NCBI GenBank assembly: GCA_029531795.1
Contig: CM055954.1
Span: forward strand, 1-64,000
Length of the DNA stretch: 64,000 nt
From: Sclerotinia nivalis
Lineage: Eukaryota > Ascomycota > Leotiomycetes > Helotiales > Sclerotiniaceae
Direction of reading: 5' to 3'
The notes beneath the pieces are model-generated. The model was given only the letters and a program-made list of their open reading frames with translations. It did no database searches and had not been told where the DNA came from. The translations under genes and the position numbers were made by a program. Positions within the stretch are counted from its first letter, which is position 1. The number at the start of each line of letters is the position of its first letter. This document shows, in pieces, positions 1-9,849 of the stretch.

Positions 1-614
1 GTAGCACATGTACTCTTAGAGAAATTCAATAATAAACGAAGTGAATTGAAATATCTTAGTAACTTCAGGAAAAGAAATCAAACGAGATTCTATGATTAGT
101 GTGAATGAAAGTAGAACAGCCTATAAAGTATCAGAATATATATATTTATATATTTTATATTTAAAGAGATATAAGTAAATATATTGTAAAAAAAATTATT
201 AGTATTACTAGGACAATGACATGTTTGCTTCTTTGTTTTTTTTTTTTTACTCCGTATTGGTGATAAAAAAAAAAAGCTAAGCAAAACAAAGCTCTAACCA
301 CTGGTATATTAAATAAGTAAAACGGGCAATAACCTGTTTGAATATAAGGGGAACCTTCCTCTAAGGCTAAATATAATACATAAGCGATAGCGTAAAGTAC
401 TGTGAAGGAAAGGTTGAAATAGTAGTTTTATAAGCAGCTCAAGTTTAAATAAATAGTAAGAGCGTACCTTTTGCATAATGGGTCAGCAAGTTAATATTAG
501 ATGCGAGCAGCAATGCCTAGATAAACCAATTATGAAATAATGAATTAGTATCTAAAATTAGACCCGAAGCCTAGTGATCTTACCATGGTCAGGGTTATAA
601 AAGCCCGAACGGGT
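1..614 (+). rRNA. rnl: Large subunit rRNA, exon 1 (5' end outside window)
   Basis: The window opens inside domain I of the mitochondrial 23S-like rRNA. Conserved blocks are readable: GAATTGAAATATCTTAGTAA near 44, GGAAAAGAAATCAAACGAGA near 68, the GTGAAGGAAAGGTTGAAAT block near 400, GAGCGTACCTTTTGCATAAT near 461 and TAGACCCGAAGCCTAGTGAT near 559. The exon ends about 614 at CCCGAACGGGT, where a group I intron begins. A small AT-rich ORF on the other strand here is a shadow and was ignored. Very confident on identity; the last base is inferred. Confidence 0.95.
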
Positions 615-1361
615 AGAAGACAAGATTGAGCTCTTGTTGTAGCCCGGGTAGAAGCGAACCTTCTGCTATAAACCATCAAATTGACGGGAAATCCCTAAAG
701 CAATCTTAACTAACCTGGTGTAGTAATACATTAGGGGCGCAGGTAATGACTCGCGATACAGTAAAATCAAGATTGATTTGCGAAAGTGAATGGGTAATCC
801 GCATCCAAGCTCCGTTTTATGTGGAGAAAGGTTCATCGACTATAAGGTGGTTGGCGCAAGCCTAAAATATAGTCAAGCCTCAATGGAAACATTGCAGGAT
901 AATATAGTTTTTATTACAAGTGCCGAATTAGTTGCTATCTCTCCAAGCCGTTGGTCACGTATCTACTTGATTTATGTAGTAGACCCGACTGTAACATTTC
1001 ATTACCTTTAGTTAACACTAATATTTATTAAGCGAAAGTAAGGCAGTATTCTGTTTTATTGGAGCTAGATAGGCAATAGTCTAACTAAACAATAGACGAT
1101 TAAATCTCTGCAGTATATATCCGTACTAGCCTGAAGGCAGATACAAGTAGAAGGTACCCGGACCCTTGGAAGGCTAGCCCCCTAACCCAAGGATAGAATA
1201 GAAATAGAAAAGATCTGAGATCCCTGACAGTTGATGCGCTGTATTGCTTGCGAGTCAAGCAATAAGCCATTCAATATAAATCAAACCCCTATATTAACAA
1301 TTAAAGCTTCTAAAAACTTCTTTCTCGCTTCGCGCCCCCTCTTCATCGAACGTAGTGATAC

Positions 1362-1397
1362 CCTTCATGCAAGACCAGTACTGGTCTTGCATGAAGG
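1362..1397. repeat. 36-bp palindrome, copy 1
   Basis: Perfect inverted repeat of half-site CCTTCATGCAAGACCAGT. It lies in the N-terminal leader of the intron 1 GIY-YIG ORF and keeps that part of the frame open. Confidence 0.9.
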
Positions 1398-1542
1398 CAG
1401 AGGGGGACAAATAATAAAAAAAGCATACTATTCTACGAGTCCTATCAAACCTTTCGTAGTAAAACCCGTTATCACTTACGATAATGCGGATACTGCTAAA
1501 ATAGATATCTTCGCCGATAACCGTAACAAAAGCGGTGTGTAC

Positions 1543-1559
1543 CTCACCCCTTCGGGGTA
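1543..1559. repeat. 17-nt GC hairpin in the GIY motif
   Basis: CTCACCCCTTCGGGGTA folds as ACCCC-TTC-GGGGT. Removing these 17 nt joins GTGTAC to CGAGTAAATAAAG and restores the continuous motif G-V-Y-R-V-N-K. The length is not a multiple of three, so the enzyme frame is lost. Confidence 0.85.
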
Positions 1560-1916
1560 CGAGTAAATAAAGTAAATGGTAATACATATGTAGGAAGCTC
1601 CACTAATATTTCGGTGAGATTTTATACATATTACAGTTTAGCTTCTTTAGCCTCAAGTAATAGACCAATTGACCGTGCTCTATTAAAACACGGGTTTTCT
1701 AATTTTAAGTTAGAGATTCTAGAGTATTGTGTTATTAGTCAAGTTTTAGTTAGAGAGCAATACTATATGGATAATATGAAACCAGAGTACAACATAGTAA
1801 AGGAGGCAGGTTCAACTCTAGGTTATAAACATAGTCCAGAGTCAATAGCTAAAATGAGAGCTATTATATTAAGTGCCGAGGTTAGAGCTAGAAAAGCTTT
1901 ATCCACCGTAGCGGCC

Positions 1917-1994
1917 CTTATATTTTTTTTTAATTACGGAATCTACGATTTGACAAGTAAAATCCGTAATTCGTAGATTAAAAAAAAATATTAG
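1917..1994. repeat. T-run/A-run hairpin
   Basis: Left arm TTATATTTTTTTTTAATTAC, right arm ending TTAAAAAAAAATATTA. It interrupts the C-terminal part of the GIY-YIG ORF; the coding sense resumes right after it (AAARRMPILVTNTLTNEK). Confidence 0.75.
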
Positions 1995-2118
1995 GCCGCA
2001 AGAAGAATGCCTATATTAGTTACAAATACCCTAACTAACGAGAAAATGGTATTTGACAGCTTAACCGATGCAGGTAAAGCACTTGCAGTAAGTAAAACAG
2101 CAATTAGCCTAGCTCTAC

Positions 2119-2153
2119 CTTTCATGCAAGACCAGTACTGGTCTTGCATGAAA
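2119..2153. repeat. 36-bp palindrome, copy 2 (variant ends)
   Basis: Same core as copy 1 (TGCAAGACCAGT and its complement), with TTTCATG/CATGAAA ends instead of CTTCATG/CATGAAG. It truncates the end of the intron 1 GIY-YIG ORF. Confidence 0.85.
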
Positions 2154-2387
2154 GCAGAGAGAAAAGGTTATTAAAAAAAGTCTATTTAATTAGCAAAGGG
2201 ATTAAATAGGGTTACAAACAAGCCCCCCTTCGGAGGGTCTTGCTCACCAACATCTCCAGTGTTGGTACCTAAGAATAAACTATATTATCTGTTAAATGGA
2301 TAACTTAATAAGCCGCCGATGACGGCGCTAAGTTATTTAGGGAGAAAAATCTCAGCTCAGCCTATGGATGGCTAAAGAGATAATCTG

Positions 2388-2456
2388 TATCGTTGTAAAG
2401 ATATCCGATGAACTGTGGTAAGTTAGTGAAAGACAAAACTGACTAGGATAGCTGGT
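2388..2456 (+). rRNA. rnl: Large subunit rRNA, exon 2
   Basis: About 69 nt. It corresponds to the LSU helix block around CCGATGAACTGTGG...TAGTGAAAGAC...GGATAGCTGGT (E. coli GCGGATGACTTGTGGCTGGGGGTGAAAGG...GATAGCTGGTT). It is flanked on both sides by group I introns. The 5' limit follows from an intron ending in G (AATCTG) and the 3' limit from GCTGGT|AAG. Confidence 0.85.
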
Positions 2457-2889
2457 AAGAAAATAGATTAAGCACTATTTAGGCCAGTAAGTAGAAGTAA
2501 ACCTTCTGCTATAAATCATCAAATTGACGGGAACACCCTAAAGCAATCTCAACCAAGCGGAAATGGTAACATATTTCGTGGCACAGGTAATGACTCGTGG
2601 TTATCCTTTTTTTAGGTTATTTGATAAACTAAAAAAAAAAGATTAGGTAAAATCGAGATTGATACACGTAAGTGAATGGGCAATCCGCAGCCAAGCACCC
2701 CTTTTCTGCTTACTTCATAGTGATATTAAGCAAAAAGAAGGGGTGTGCAGTTCATCGACTAAATGTTGGTTGGCTTTTTTATTCGAGAATAAAAAGGCTT
2801 AAGATATAGTCAAGCCTCATCCGAAAGGATGCAGAGTAATAAAATACTTTCCCTTGCAAAACTACCCCTATCCTGCGGATAGGATATAC

Positions 2890-2930
2890 ATGAAGAATAT
2901 TAATAATAAAACTTATGTAGGTAGTTATTT
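2890..2930 (+). pseudogene. GIY-YIG stub
   Basis: A short reading M-K-N-I-N-N-K-T-Y-V-G-S matches the second strand of the GIY-YIG domain (N-x-K-T-Y-V-G-S). Nothing of the rest of the domain follows, so this is a relic. Confidence 0.5.
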
Positions 2931-3290
2931 AATAATTGAAATTGTATTCATATTTATTGATTATAAAATTGATACCAAAATTTATAAACTTGTTTCTTGT
3001 AAACAAGAGGTTGCATAATAGCCTTTTAATCCGGGTTCTGAACTCCTGATGCAAGACTTAGTCACACGCAGTAGGACGCCACGCCTACAATCTAGTGTCC
3101 TTGCCACTCTGATGTATAGGGAATATAGAAGGGATAAAATACTAGCTAAACTAAGGTTCTAGATCTTAGTTTCTAGGGGAAGTTAGCCGTCTTAGGCGGA
3201 ATGAGGCCGAAAGCCCCATAGCTTACCTTGGAACAGGTAATCAACCTAGCTCATAGGTTTTCTTTAAAGGAAATTGGAATACCCATCAGA

Positions 3291-3342
3291 AAGTAGGCTT
3301 AAAAGCAGCCATCTTTTGAAGAAATCGTAACAGATTACTGAT
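3291..3342 (+). pseudogene. LSU rRNA-like fragment inside intron 2
   Basis: AAGTAGGCTTAAAAGCAGCC followed by ATCTTTTGAAGAAATCGTAA is a second copy of the conserved LSU element present in the real exon at 6362-6413 (ATAGGCTTAGAAGCGGCTAT...). The two differ at several positions, so this copy is not a recent local duplication. Sequence upstream (3030-3290) is structured but I could not match it to LSU. Confidence 0.6.
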
Positions 3343-3479
3343 CCATTTATAAAGGCAATTTCTAACTGACTATATTTCCCTTTGACTACTATATGAAGCG
3401 TGAAGGGTGTGAGATGTTGAACATTAGGAGGTAGGTAAAAGGATTAAATAGATTAAGAGGAATATAAATATAATAAATA

Positions 3480-4394
3480 ATGAGAATAAAAATGAAAATA
3501 AAAAATAATATAAAAGTGGACACTAGATCAGAAATGATCAATAGTGTGAATAATAATTTCAAATTTGTAGTAAATAAAAGTTTAATAGCTAACCATGTTT
3601 GTTTTTCAACATGTTTGAAATTGAACAATGTAACTGACCCTAACGTTAACTCAAAGGGTTCAAGTAATCAATACGTAAACCCTATTGTTACATATCCTGA
3701 TGCAGATTTAAATAAATCAGTTATGTTGAGGGACAATAAAGACAAAGCAGTTGTTTACTGTTGAGTTAATAAAGTAAATGGTAAGACATATGTCGGCAGT
3801 AGTGTAAATCTAACTGCTCGATTATATAAATACTTTAGTGTCAAACATTTAAATAAGTATAAAACTCCTATACATAATGCTCTTTTAAAGTATGGATTTA
3901 ATAATTTTAGTCTAGAAATTTTAGAATACTGTGAACAAGGAGTAGATCCTGTAATAAGAGAACAATACTACTTTGGTCTCTTAAAACCTGAATATAATAT
4001 ATTAGAAATAGCTGGCTCATCTTTAGGTTTCAAACATAGGGATGAAACTTTAAGATTTTTTAAAGATAGTCGTAAGGTGAGCGAAGCTACAAAAAATAAT
4101 CTATCTTTGGCTGCAACAGGTAGAATATTAACTGAAAGTGATAAAGTAAAAATATCTCTGGCACGTACAGGTATTAAACTTTCAGCTGAAACACGTGCAA
4201 AAATTTCAGCAGTAACTACAGCCCGTATAGGTGTACCAGTAATAGTAAAAAATGTAAATACTAATACAGAATTAGAATACACAAGCTTAACTGATGCAGC
4301 GTTAGCGATAGGCGTTAGTAGAACAGCTGTAAAAAAAGTTATGGATACAGGTAAAACTGTTAAAAAACAGTACATAGTGACAACCAAAAATTAA
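3480..4394 (+). CDS. GIY-YIG homing endonuclease (intact)
   Basis: 304 codons with TGA read as Trp at 3765. The order is a Lys/Asn-rich leader, AVVYCWVNKVNGKTYVGSS (GIY and YIG strands, with V-V-Y instead of G-I-Y), LLKYGFNNFSLEILEY, the REQYYFGLLKPEYN block holding the metal-binding Glu, then repeats of a small DNA-binding helix (RTGIKLSAETRAKISAVTT) and a C-terminal NUMOD-like helix-turn-helix. ATG at 3480 is the first in-frame Met. Its role is intron mobility; it acts on mitochondrial DNA. It may work with the 5' core of intron 2, but which intron unit it belongs to is unclear. Confidence 0.85.
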
Positions 4395-4961
4395 GAAAGT
4401 ATTTTATTATTCGTTAAATGGATAGCTAATTGCTATTTAGGGAGAAGGACCTCAGCTCGACCTTGACGTTACAAAGGTTCCTTCACATTTTCAAAATAAG
4501 TTCTATTTGCATTATGCAAATATATAAGAGCTTGCCGGGGGTGGGCTCCCTTCCCGTAGGGATGGGCTCCACCCAACCACCAGCCATATAAAAATCATTT
4601 TATTTGCTTGGACAATAACAAACAGTTTTATTTAGCCTTCGTATTTTATTCATATTTACCTTTCTTAAAAGTAATCGCCATATTATACGCACATTAGTCG
4701 ACTCTTACAAAGGCTTTACACCGATAGGCGACTACCTCTCGGAGGGTTAACAGTAACTCGGTTGGGCTAGCACCCCACGAAGCTGGGTTAGTAGGGTAAA
4801 GAGAAACTGTAAGATGTGATGTCAATCAACTTGCCAATGGTCCATCCTTGGCCAAACCTAGAGGAGATTCTAGCAATTTGAGAAATGAGCTTGGTAGAAA
4901 TACCATGACCCATGTTTGTTATGAGACAAACACTAAGTTGTCGACATACTAAAAAAAAAAA
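4395..4961 (+). other. Intron segment between the two GIY-YIG ORFs
   Basis: 4403-4470 (GTTAAATGGATAGCTAATTG...TTTAGGGAGAA...CTCAGCTC) parallels 2290-2370 at the end of intron 1. 4690-4930 is a GC-richer, stem-rich stretch (for example AGCACCCCACGAAGCTGGGT). It looks like structured intron RNA, but I could not assign P elements. Confidence 0.4.
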
Positions 4962-5777
4962 ATATTAATATTAACAAAAGCTACTAAAACAAACAACTTC
5001 AACTTCTTTTTAATTAAATATGCATCCTTTGCTACTTGTTCTAAATTGAATAACAAGATAGATTTAAATAACCTTTCAGAGGTTACAACCAACAGTGTTA
5101 ACCCTAACCCTGTTATTACATATATTAACGCAGATTTAGATAAACCTAGAATTATTGAGGATAACAGAAACAAAGTAGGTATATATCGTTGAGTTAATAA
5201 TATAAACAATAATACATATATAGGTAGTTCCACAAACTTAAGTGAAAGATTTTTAGATTATTTCCAATCAAGAGTTCTATTGAAAAACAAAACACCTATA
5301 CATAATGCTTTACTAAAGTACGGTTATTCAAACTTTAGGTTGGAAATTCTTGAGTATCTAGCTGCGCACGAAAAAAAAGAAGCAGTACTAAGAGAACAAT
5401 ACTATTTTGATTTACTTAAACCAGAATATAACGTTTTAAAAATAGCTGGTTCATCTTTAGGTTATAAACACCGTGAAGAAACGATAGAACGTATGAAATC
5501 TGCTCATTTAATAGATGAGACGGTTAGAAATAACAAGATTAAAGCGAGATTGGGCTTTAAAGTTTCGGAAGAAACACGTCTAAGAAATTCTGCAGTTACT
5601 ACAGCACTTATAGGTATTCCTGTAGTGGTTAGAAATATCAATACTGGGGAAGAAACTGAGTATATAAATTTAACTGAAGCAGCTAAAACCCTTGGTGTTA
5701 GTAGAACAGCAGTTAAGAAAGCACTTGATTTAAATAAGTGTATAAAGAAAACATTTAGTATATCTAGAAAAATATAG
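4962..5777 (+). CDS. GIY-YIG homing endonuclease (intact domain, start uncertain)
   Basis: Close relative of the preceding ORF: NRNKVGIYRWVNN, NTYIGSSTNLSERF, LLKYGYSNFRLEILEY, REQYYFDLLKPEYN, then the DNA-binding repeats and the C-terminal helix region ending SISRKI. One TGA (in R-W-V-N) reads as Trp. No in-frame ATG precedes the domain; the frame is open back to about 4962, so an ATA or another start is probable. It lies 570 bp after its paralogue, consistent with two stacked intron units. Confidence 0.8.
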
Positions 5778-6044
5778 TTATTATTCTAATATTTAGATGT
5801 TTTCTTACGATTAATCATATGATTAATATTTGTTAGATATTATTATCTAACTTGCAAAAGAAAAGTTGAGTATGAATAAAATAAGTTAAATATTGTGTCA
5901 GCTAATAATTTAAAATAAAGCTCAAACAAAAATATGGTAAATAAAAACAAATAAAATAAAAAAAAAAATAAAATGAAATGAAATGAAAAAAAAAATGAAA
6001 ATGTGAATGTGAACACTAACAAAGGTTAAAGAGTGTCATATCTG

Positions 6045-7318
6045 TTTCTGCGAAACCTATATAAGTAGGTAATTCAAGTTACATCATAGCAGGTACAGAA
6101 CTGTGATCTCAGGCAACTTATAATTTCTTATCTAGGCAATGCCTGGATAAGAAATAATTTTGCATATATCGGGGAATCGTGAGGATTTTATCGGTGAGTA
6201 TTCGCACTCGGAAGGGCAATGATGAAGATTAAAATGTATTGAATAATCGGACATAGTACGATAAGGTTGTATGTCTAAAGGGAAACAGCCCAGAACAAGA
6301 GTTAAGGTTCCAAAATTATTGTTAAGTGAAACTAAGGAAGTTTCTATCTAATACAACTAGGAAATAGGCTTAGAAGCGGCTATTTTTTGAAGACCTCGTA
6401 ACAGAGCACTGGTTTAGTAAACAAAACTTTACATTGATAGTTGCACCGAAAATTTAACGGATCTAAACAATATACCGACACCTTGTCCATATTGTTAAAT
6501 ATGATTTATAATTTAACTATGGGGTAGCAGAACGTTGGGTAAATCTTGGACATATTCTTTTTAAGAGTATATAAATAATTTAGGCATGCTTAAATTATTA
6601 GGTAACCCAAGTGAGAATGCTGACATGAGTAACGAAAAAGGGTCCTTTACATCCGTTCCAACGGAACGTTGCAAATAATATGGGGGGGGTATCTAACAAA
6701 AGATACCATAGCCCTCGCCTAAAGCTTATGGATTTATTAAAGTAACGGCCTCTAAGTTTACTAACCTAAAGGATTAAACGATGAGTAAACCTTACCTACA
6801 AAGTAACAACATCTTCTTGCCCTGTTATAACATTTATACTCGCCCCTGCTCGTATGAAAATAAAGCAAAGGGAGAGTGATAATATTTATACTCTGTAAGA
6901 AAAGTGAAGAAGGTTCTGGAAAAACTTGTAACAAGAAATGTTTATTTTATCATTTTAAATGTATTGAAATATATGAAGAATGACGAAATAAGGCTAAATA
7001 AACCGTACCTAAATACTACCACAAGTAAGCAAGTAGAGAATACGAAGGCGTTTGAGTGAACAATCATTAAGGAACTCGGCAAACTAACTACCGTAACTTC
7101 GGGATAAGGAGAGCCATTCTTACTTATTAGTATAAGGTAAAGAATAGGAAGCATGGAATAGTGTTGTACGACTGTTTAATTAAAACAAAGCACTTTGCAA
7201 TAAGATAATAAATCAAAGTATTGAGTGTGATTTCTGCCCAATGTCGGCTGGTTAACGGATTTTCTAGGTTGACTAATATAAGCTTGGATTTGAAGGAAAC
7301 CCCGATCAATGGCGGCCT
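6045..7318 (+). rRNA. rnl: Large subunit rRNA, exon 3
   Basis: Continuous LSU domains II-IV. Landmarks are TTTCTGCGAAACCTATATAA at the start, AGGGAAACAGCCCAGAACAA near 6278, GGCTTAGAAGCGGCTATTTT near 6367, GAGAATGCTGACATGAGTAA near 6612, GCAAGTAGAGAATACGAAGG near 7029, CCGTAACTTCGGGATAAGGA near 7090, and CCCGATCAATGGCGGCCT at the end. The exon is interrupted at the L1917-1925 region by intron 3. Confidence 0.93.
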
Positions 7319-8685
7319 GCTTTGAGATGTAGGATATCTCATGTGTGGGTCAAACTATCAAACTCCGGGGACCCCCTAAAGCTTCTGGTACCAAGCAGTA
7401 GTTGAAAAACTATATGTGGCTGAACTAATTACTCAGACTTTTTTTATGGTTATGATCATAAAAATAAGGTAACAAGTCAGAAGATGATTGAAAATGAAAT
7501 GGGATATCGCGGATCTAAGTCAGCAACAGGTTTAATACCCACAAGCCAAACAAAGCCTGTTGCTGTAAAAGAGCAACGAGTAGACGGTAGTTGACGCATT
7601 AATACCAAATCAGGCTTGGTTGTGATGGGCCAAGTAATGCGTTTAAGGTGTACTCTAATGGGCTTCGAAAGAGGTTATCAAATAAAAGTCCTTTCTAACC
7701 AAAGAAGATTTTATACAAACTATGGTTCTAATCAATTAAATCCTTGATTTGTCACAGGATTTGCTGATGCAGAATCAACTTTTAATGTTTTAGTCCAACC
7801 GCGTTCTGATAGTAAGACCAAGTGAAGAGTAAAGGCTATATTTGCTATTGGTCTTCACAAAAAAGACATAGTAATTTTAGAAAATATCCAAACTTGGTTT
7901 GGAGTTGGGCGTATATACAATTCAGGTACAAAAGTTTATTATAGAGTAGAGTCATTTAAAGAATTACAAGTCATAATTGATCATTTTGATAAGTATCCTC
8001 TAGTAACAGCTAAGAAGTTGGATTATGCTTTATTTAAACAAAGTTTTGATATTATCAAACTTAATGAACATTTGACTGAACAAGGTATATCTAAACTAAT
8101 TGAATATAAAAGTTCACTTAATAAGGGTTTATCCGAAAAACTAAGAGATAGTTTCAGTGATTTAAATTTACTTGAAAGAGTAGAATTTAAATTTGATGGT
8201 ATACCTAGTCCTTATTGAATAGCTGGATTTGTAAGCGGAGATGGTAGTTTTAATGTTAAGACTACCAAAGTCCGTGCAGGTAAAGTACAATTAAGATTTG
8301 CTGTTCATTTACATATTAGAGAAGCGGAGGTAATCAAAGGGTTATCTCAATTCTTTAATTTTGAAGCTAATAAATATATTTATTATACTGACACTTCGGT
8401 GGCAGTTCAAATTGTAAATACCTCGGATATCTTAAATATTATTATACCATTCTTTAATGAATACCAAATCAAGGGAGCCAAAGAACTAGATTTCATCGAT
8501 TTTAAAAAAGTCGCTGAAATTGTTAAGTCTAAAGACCATTTAACAGAAGATGGTTTTAATAAAGTCTTAGTAATTAAAGATAACATGAACTTAAAAAGAA
8601 CTTAAAAGTCAAATAAAATAGTACTGCTTGTCCCTACAACAGCAAATAAAGTCTTTTTTTTGTAAGATAAATTTTATCAGCTATG
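7319..8685 (+). mobile_element. Group I intron 3 of rnl with LAGLIDADG ORF
   Basis: The core precedes the ORF: AACTCCGGGGACCCCCTAAA, GGTAACAAGTCAGAAGATGA, AATGGGATATCGCGGATCTA and AAAGAGCAACGAGTAGACGG (P3-P8 of the group IB type) at 7360-7600. Splicing GGCGGCCT to TACCTATGAGGGTCCTAAGG restores the length and sequence expected from E. coli GGCCGTAACTATAAC. The same core type recurs in intron 4, cox1 intron 7 and the nad4 intron. Confidence 0.85.
7658..8605 (+). CDS. LAGLIDADG homing endonuclease (intact, double motif)
   Basis: 315 codons in code 4. First motif PWFVTGFADAESTF near residues 28-41, second motif YWIAGFVSGDGSF near residues 187-199; the acidic residue of each (D/E and D) is present. 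Between them are the usual helix LTEQGISKLIEYKSSLNKGL and the linker. ATG at 7658 is chosen because it follows directly after the intron core and begins MGFERGY, shared with the HEG of cox1 intron 7. The protein should cleave intronless rnl and may help splicing. No hairpin has hit this copy. Confidence 0.88.
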
Positions 8686-8742
8686 TACCTATGAGGGTCC
8701 TAAGGTAGCGGAATACCCTGGCCGTTAAATGCGGTCTTGCAT
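8686..8742 (+). rRNA. rnl: Large subunit rRNA, exon 4
   Basis: 57-nt exon TACCTATGAGGGTCCTAAGG...GGTCTTGCAT, equal to the universally conserved E. coli 1920-1950 region (GGTCCTAAGGTAGCG). It lies between two group I introns. Confidence 0.9.
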
Positions 8743-9039
8743 GAATAGAAATCAATCTATTCCTAATTTAACCGTGGCATTATAACGATATTAATAATAA
8801 CTTAAAAGAATGTGCCCTGCTTAGTAACCGGTACACGTGCGACTTCATACCTATAGATGTATGAGTTGTGGTTATCATCTTAGAAAAAGGGAACTATCCG
8901 AAAAGCTACTTAAAAATCCTATTTTGAAACAGGTAGGAGAGGAAACTTGGTGCTAAAACATGACGCATCTGAACTAAGTAGAAAATAACTATGGACCTAA
9001 ATGTCAAAAGCATTGAATTTTTTTAAGTAAGACGCACAC

Positions 9040-9123
9040 TTTATTTTTTCCTTTTTTTTTAATAAATAGTTTAATTATTACGTAATAATTAAATTATAAT
9101 TATAAAAAAAAGGAAAAAATTTA
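9040..9123. repeat. AT hairpin element (TTTTTTCC family)
   Basis: Arms ATTTTTTCC and GGAAAAAAT, with TTTA at both outer edges. The loop region contains AGTTTAATTATTACGTAATA. It is inserted in intron sequence upstream of the GIY-YIG ORF. Confidence 0.85.
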
Positions 9124-9243
9124 GAACTCTAAGGTAACCCCTATTAAGTTTATTATTATTATTCTCCTCTTAGCATTATAACCCCGTGGAAGCAGAGGAG
9201 GGGGAATGTTGGCAAAAAAAAATATAAAAAAAAACAAAAAAAC

Positions 9244-9537
9244 ATGAAAAATCAAAAATCGATAACCAAATTAAATAGATGCTTCTCCAGTTGACCCTCA
9301 ATATTAGGCAGAGAGGGACCTATGTCTAATGCGTATCGTTTAGCTATTCAATATGTTAATGAAAGTAGACATATAACAGCAGTTGAAGTTAATAAAGTTT
9401 TAGCTTTTTCTGGTATTAGTATTAGTCAGGACATGTTAAATAAAATACTTAATAGACCACGATTAGATTTTTCCGATCTAGACTCAAATACTATAAAAAC
9501 AGAAAAATTCTTACAAACAATTGGTAAAGTAATTCAC
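9244..9537 (+). pseudogene. GIY-YIG homing endonuclease, N-terminal part (split gene)
   Basis: Frame from ATG 9244: SWPSILGREGP, then a helical region (VTAxEVNKVLAFSGISISQDML-like) that matches the N-terminus of the GIY-YIG in cox1 intron 8. The homology stops after KVIHP, just before the expected S-G-V-Y catalytic strand. It resumes in the same frame at 10801 with R-V-Y-I-W-T-H-L. A 1.26-kb block carrying another GIY-YIG gene lies between, so the gene was split inside its GIY motif. Confidence 0.75.
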
Positions 9538-9849
9538 CCCTTTGGTTATCTATTAATGATTTATCATGTTTGTTTATATTAGCCAGCTTATTATTACACG
9601 ACTTGGACTATTGTTTGACAACTTATTGATACAACCTCTCTGAAACAGTCCCTGGCTAATAGCCATACTAGTAATAAGTTAAGGCCTAGGTCTGCGGAAA
9701 GATATCTCCCATTGACGTGTAGGAGCCTGAACTGTCTTTGCAATAAGATTTGAAACCGGAGTTTATCCCATTGGTTTAATTACCAGTAGTAGGTTAGATA
9801 CACAATAGAAAAAGTCAAAAGGTCCCCAAATTAAAATTTAAACTAAAAC

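Larger units (their letters stand above)
1231..2172 (+). pseudogene. GIY-YIG homing endonuclease, broken by four palindromic insertions
   Basis: The family cleaves DNA at intronless alleles to spread the intron. A GIY-YIG domain is readable in pieces: N-terminal leader, NRNKSGVY, then RVNKVNGNTYVGSS after a frame change, LLKHGFSNFKLEILEY, REQYYMDNMKPEYN and a C-terminal NUMOD-like helix region (DSLTDAGKALAVSKTAI). Insertions: the 36-bp palindrome at 1362-1397, a 17-nt GC hairpin at 1543-1559 directly after the GVY of the catalytic motif, a T-run hairpin at 1917-1994, and another 36-bp palindrome copy near 2119. The 17-nt insert shifts the frame, so the protein cannot be made intact without editing or bypass. 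Confidence 0.8.
615..2387 (+). mobile_element. Group I intron 1 of rnl, with broken GIY-YIG ORF
   Basis: Group I core elements are visible at 665-886: the P4-like AATTGACGGGAAATCCCTAAA, the J/P7 segment TTCATCGACTATAAGG and the closing AATATAGTCAAGCC. The ORF follows the core. The intron lies between CCCGAACGGGT and TATCGTTGTAAAGATATCCG; joining these restores the LSU order. Its 3' segment (2290-2370) resembles 4403-4470 in intron 2, so the two introns are related. Confidence 0.75.
2457..6044 (+). mobile_element. Group I intron 2 of rnl (composite, two intact GIY-YIG ORFs)
   Basis: 3.6 kb between GATAGCTGGT and TTTCTGCGAAACCTATATAA, which are adjacent in normal LSU rRNA. A group I core like that of intron 1 lies at 2515-2810. 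After it come a GIY-YIG stub (2890-2930), an LSU-like fragment (3291-3342), and two GIY-YIG ORFs separated by a segment at 4403-4470 that resembles the 3' part of intron 1. It is best read as several intron units stacked at one site. Internal splice limits are not resolved. Confidence 0.65.

Noticed and set aside
96..284. Minus-strand open frame of 62 codons
   Set aside because: It lies over conserved LSU rRNA exon 1 and is made of AT-rich runs.
790..1011. 73-codon frame in rnl intron 1
   Set aside because: It starts inside the group I core and shows no domain; the core RNA explains the sequence.
3968..4387. 139-codon minus-strand frame
   Set aside because: Antisense to the intact GIY-YIG ORF 3480-4394; a shadow frame.
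6942..7342. Two minus-strand frames
   Set aside because: They overlap highly conserved LSU rRNA of exon 3.
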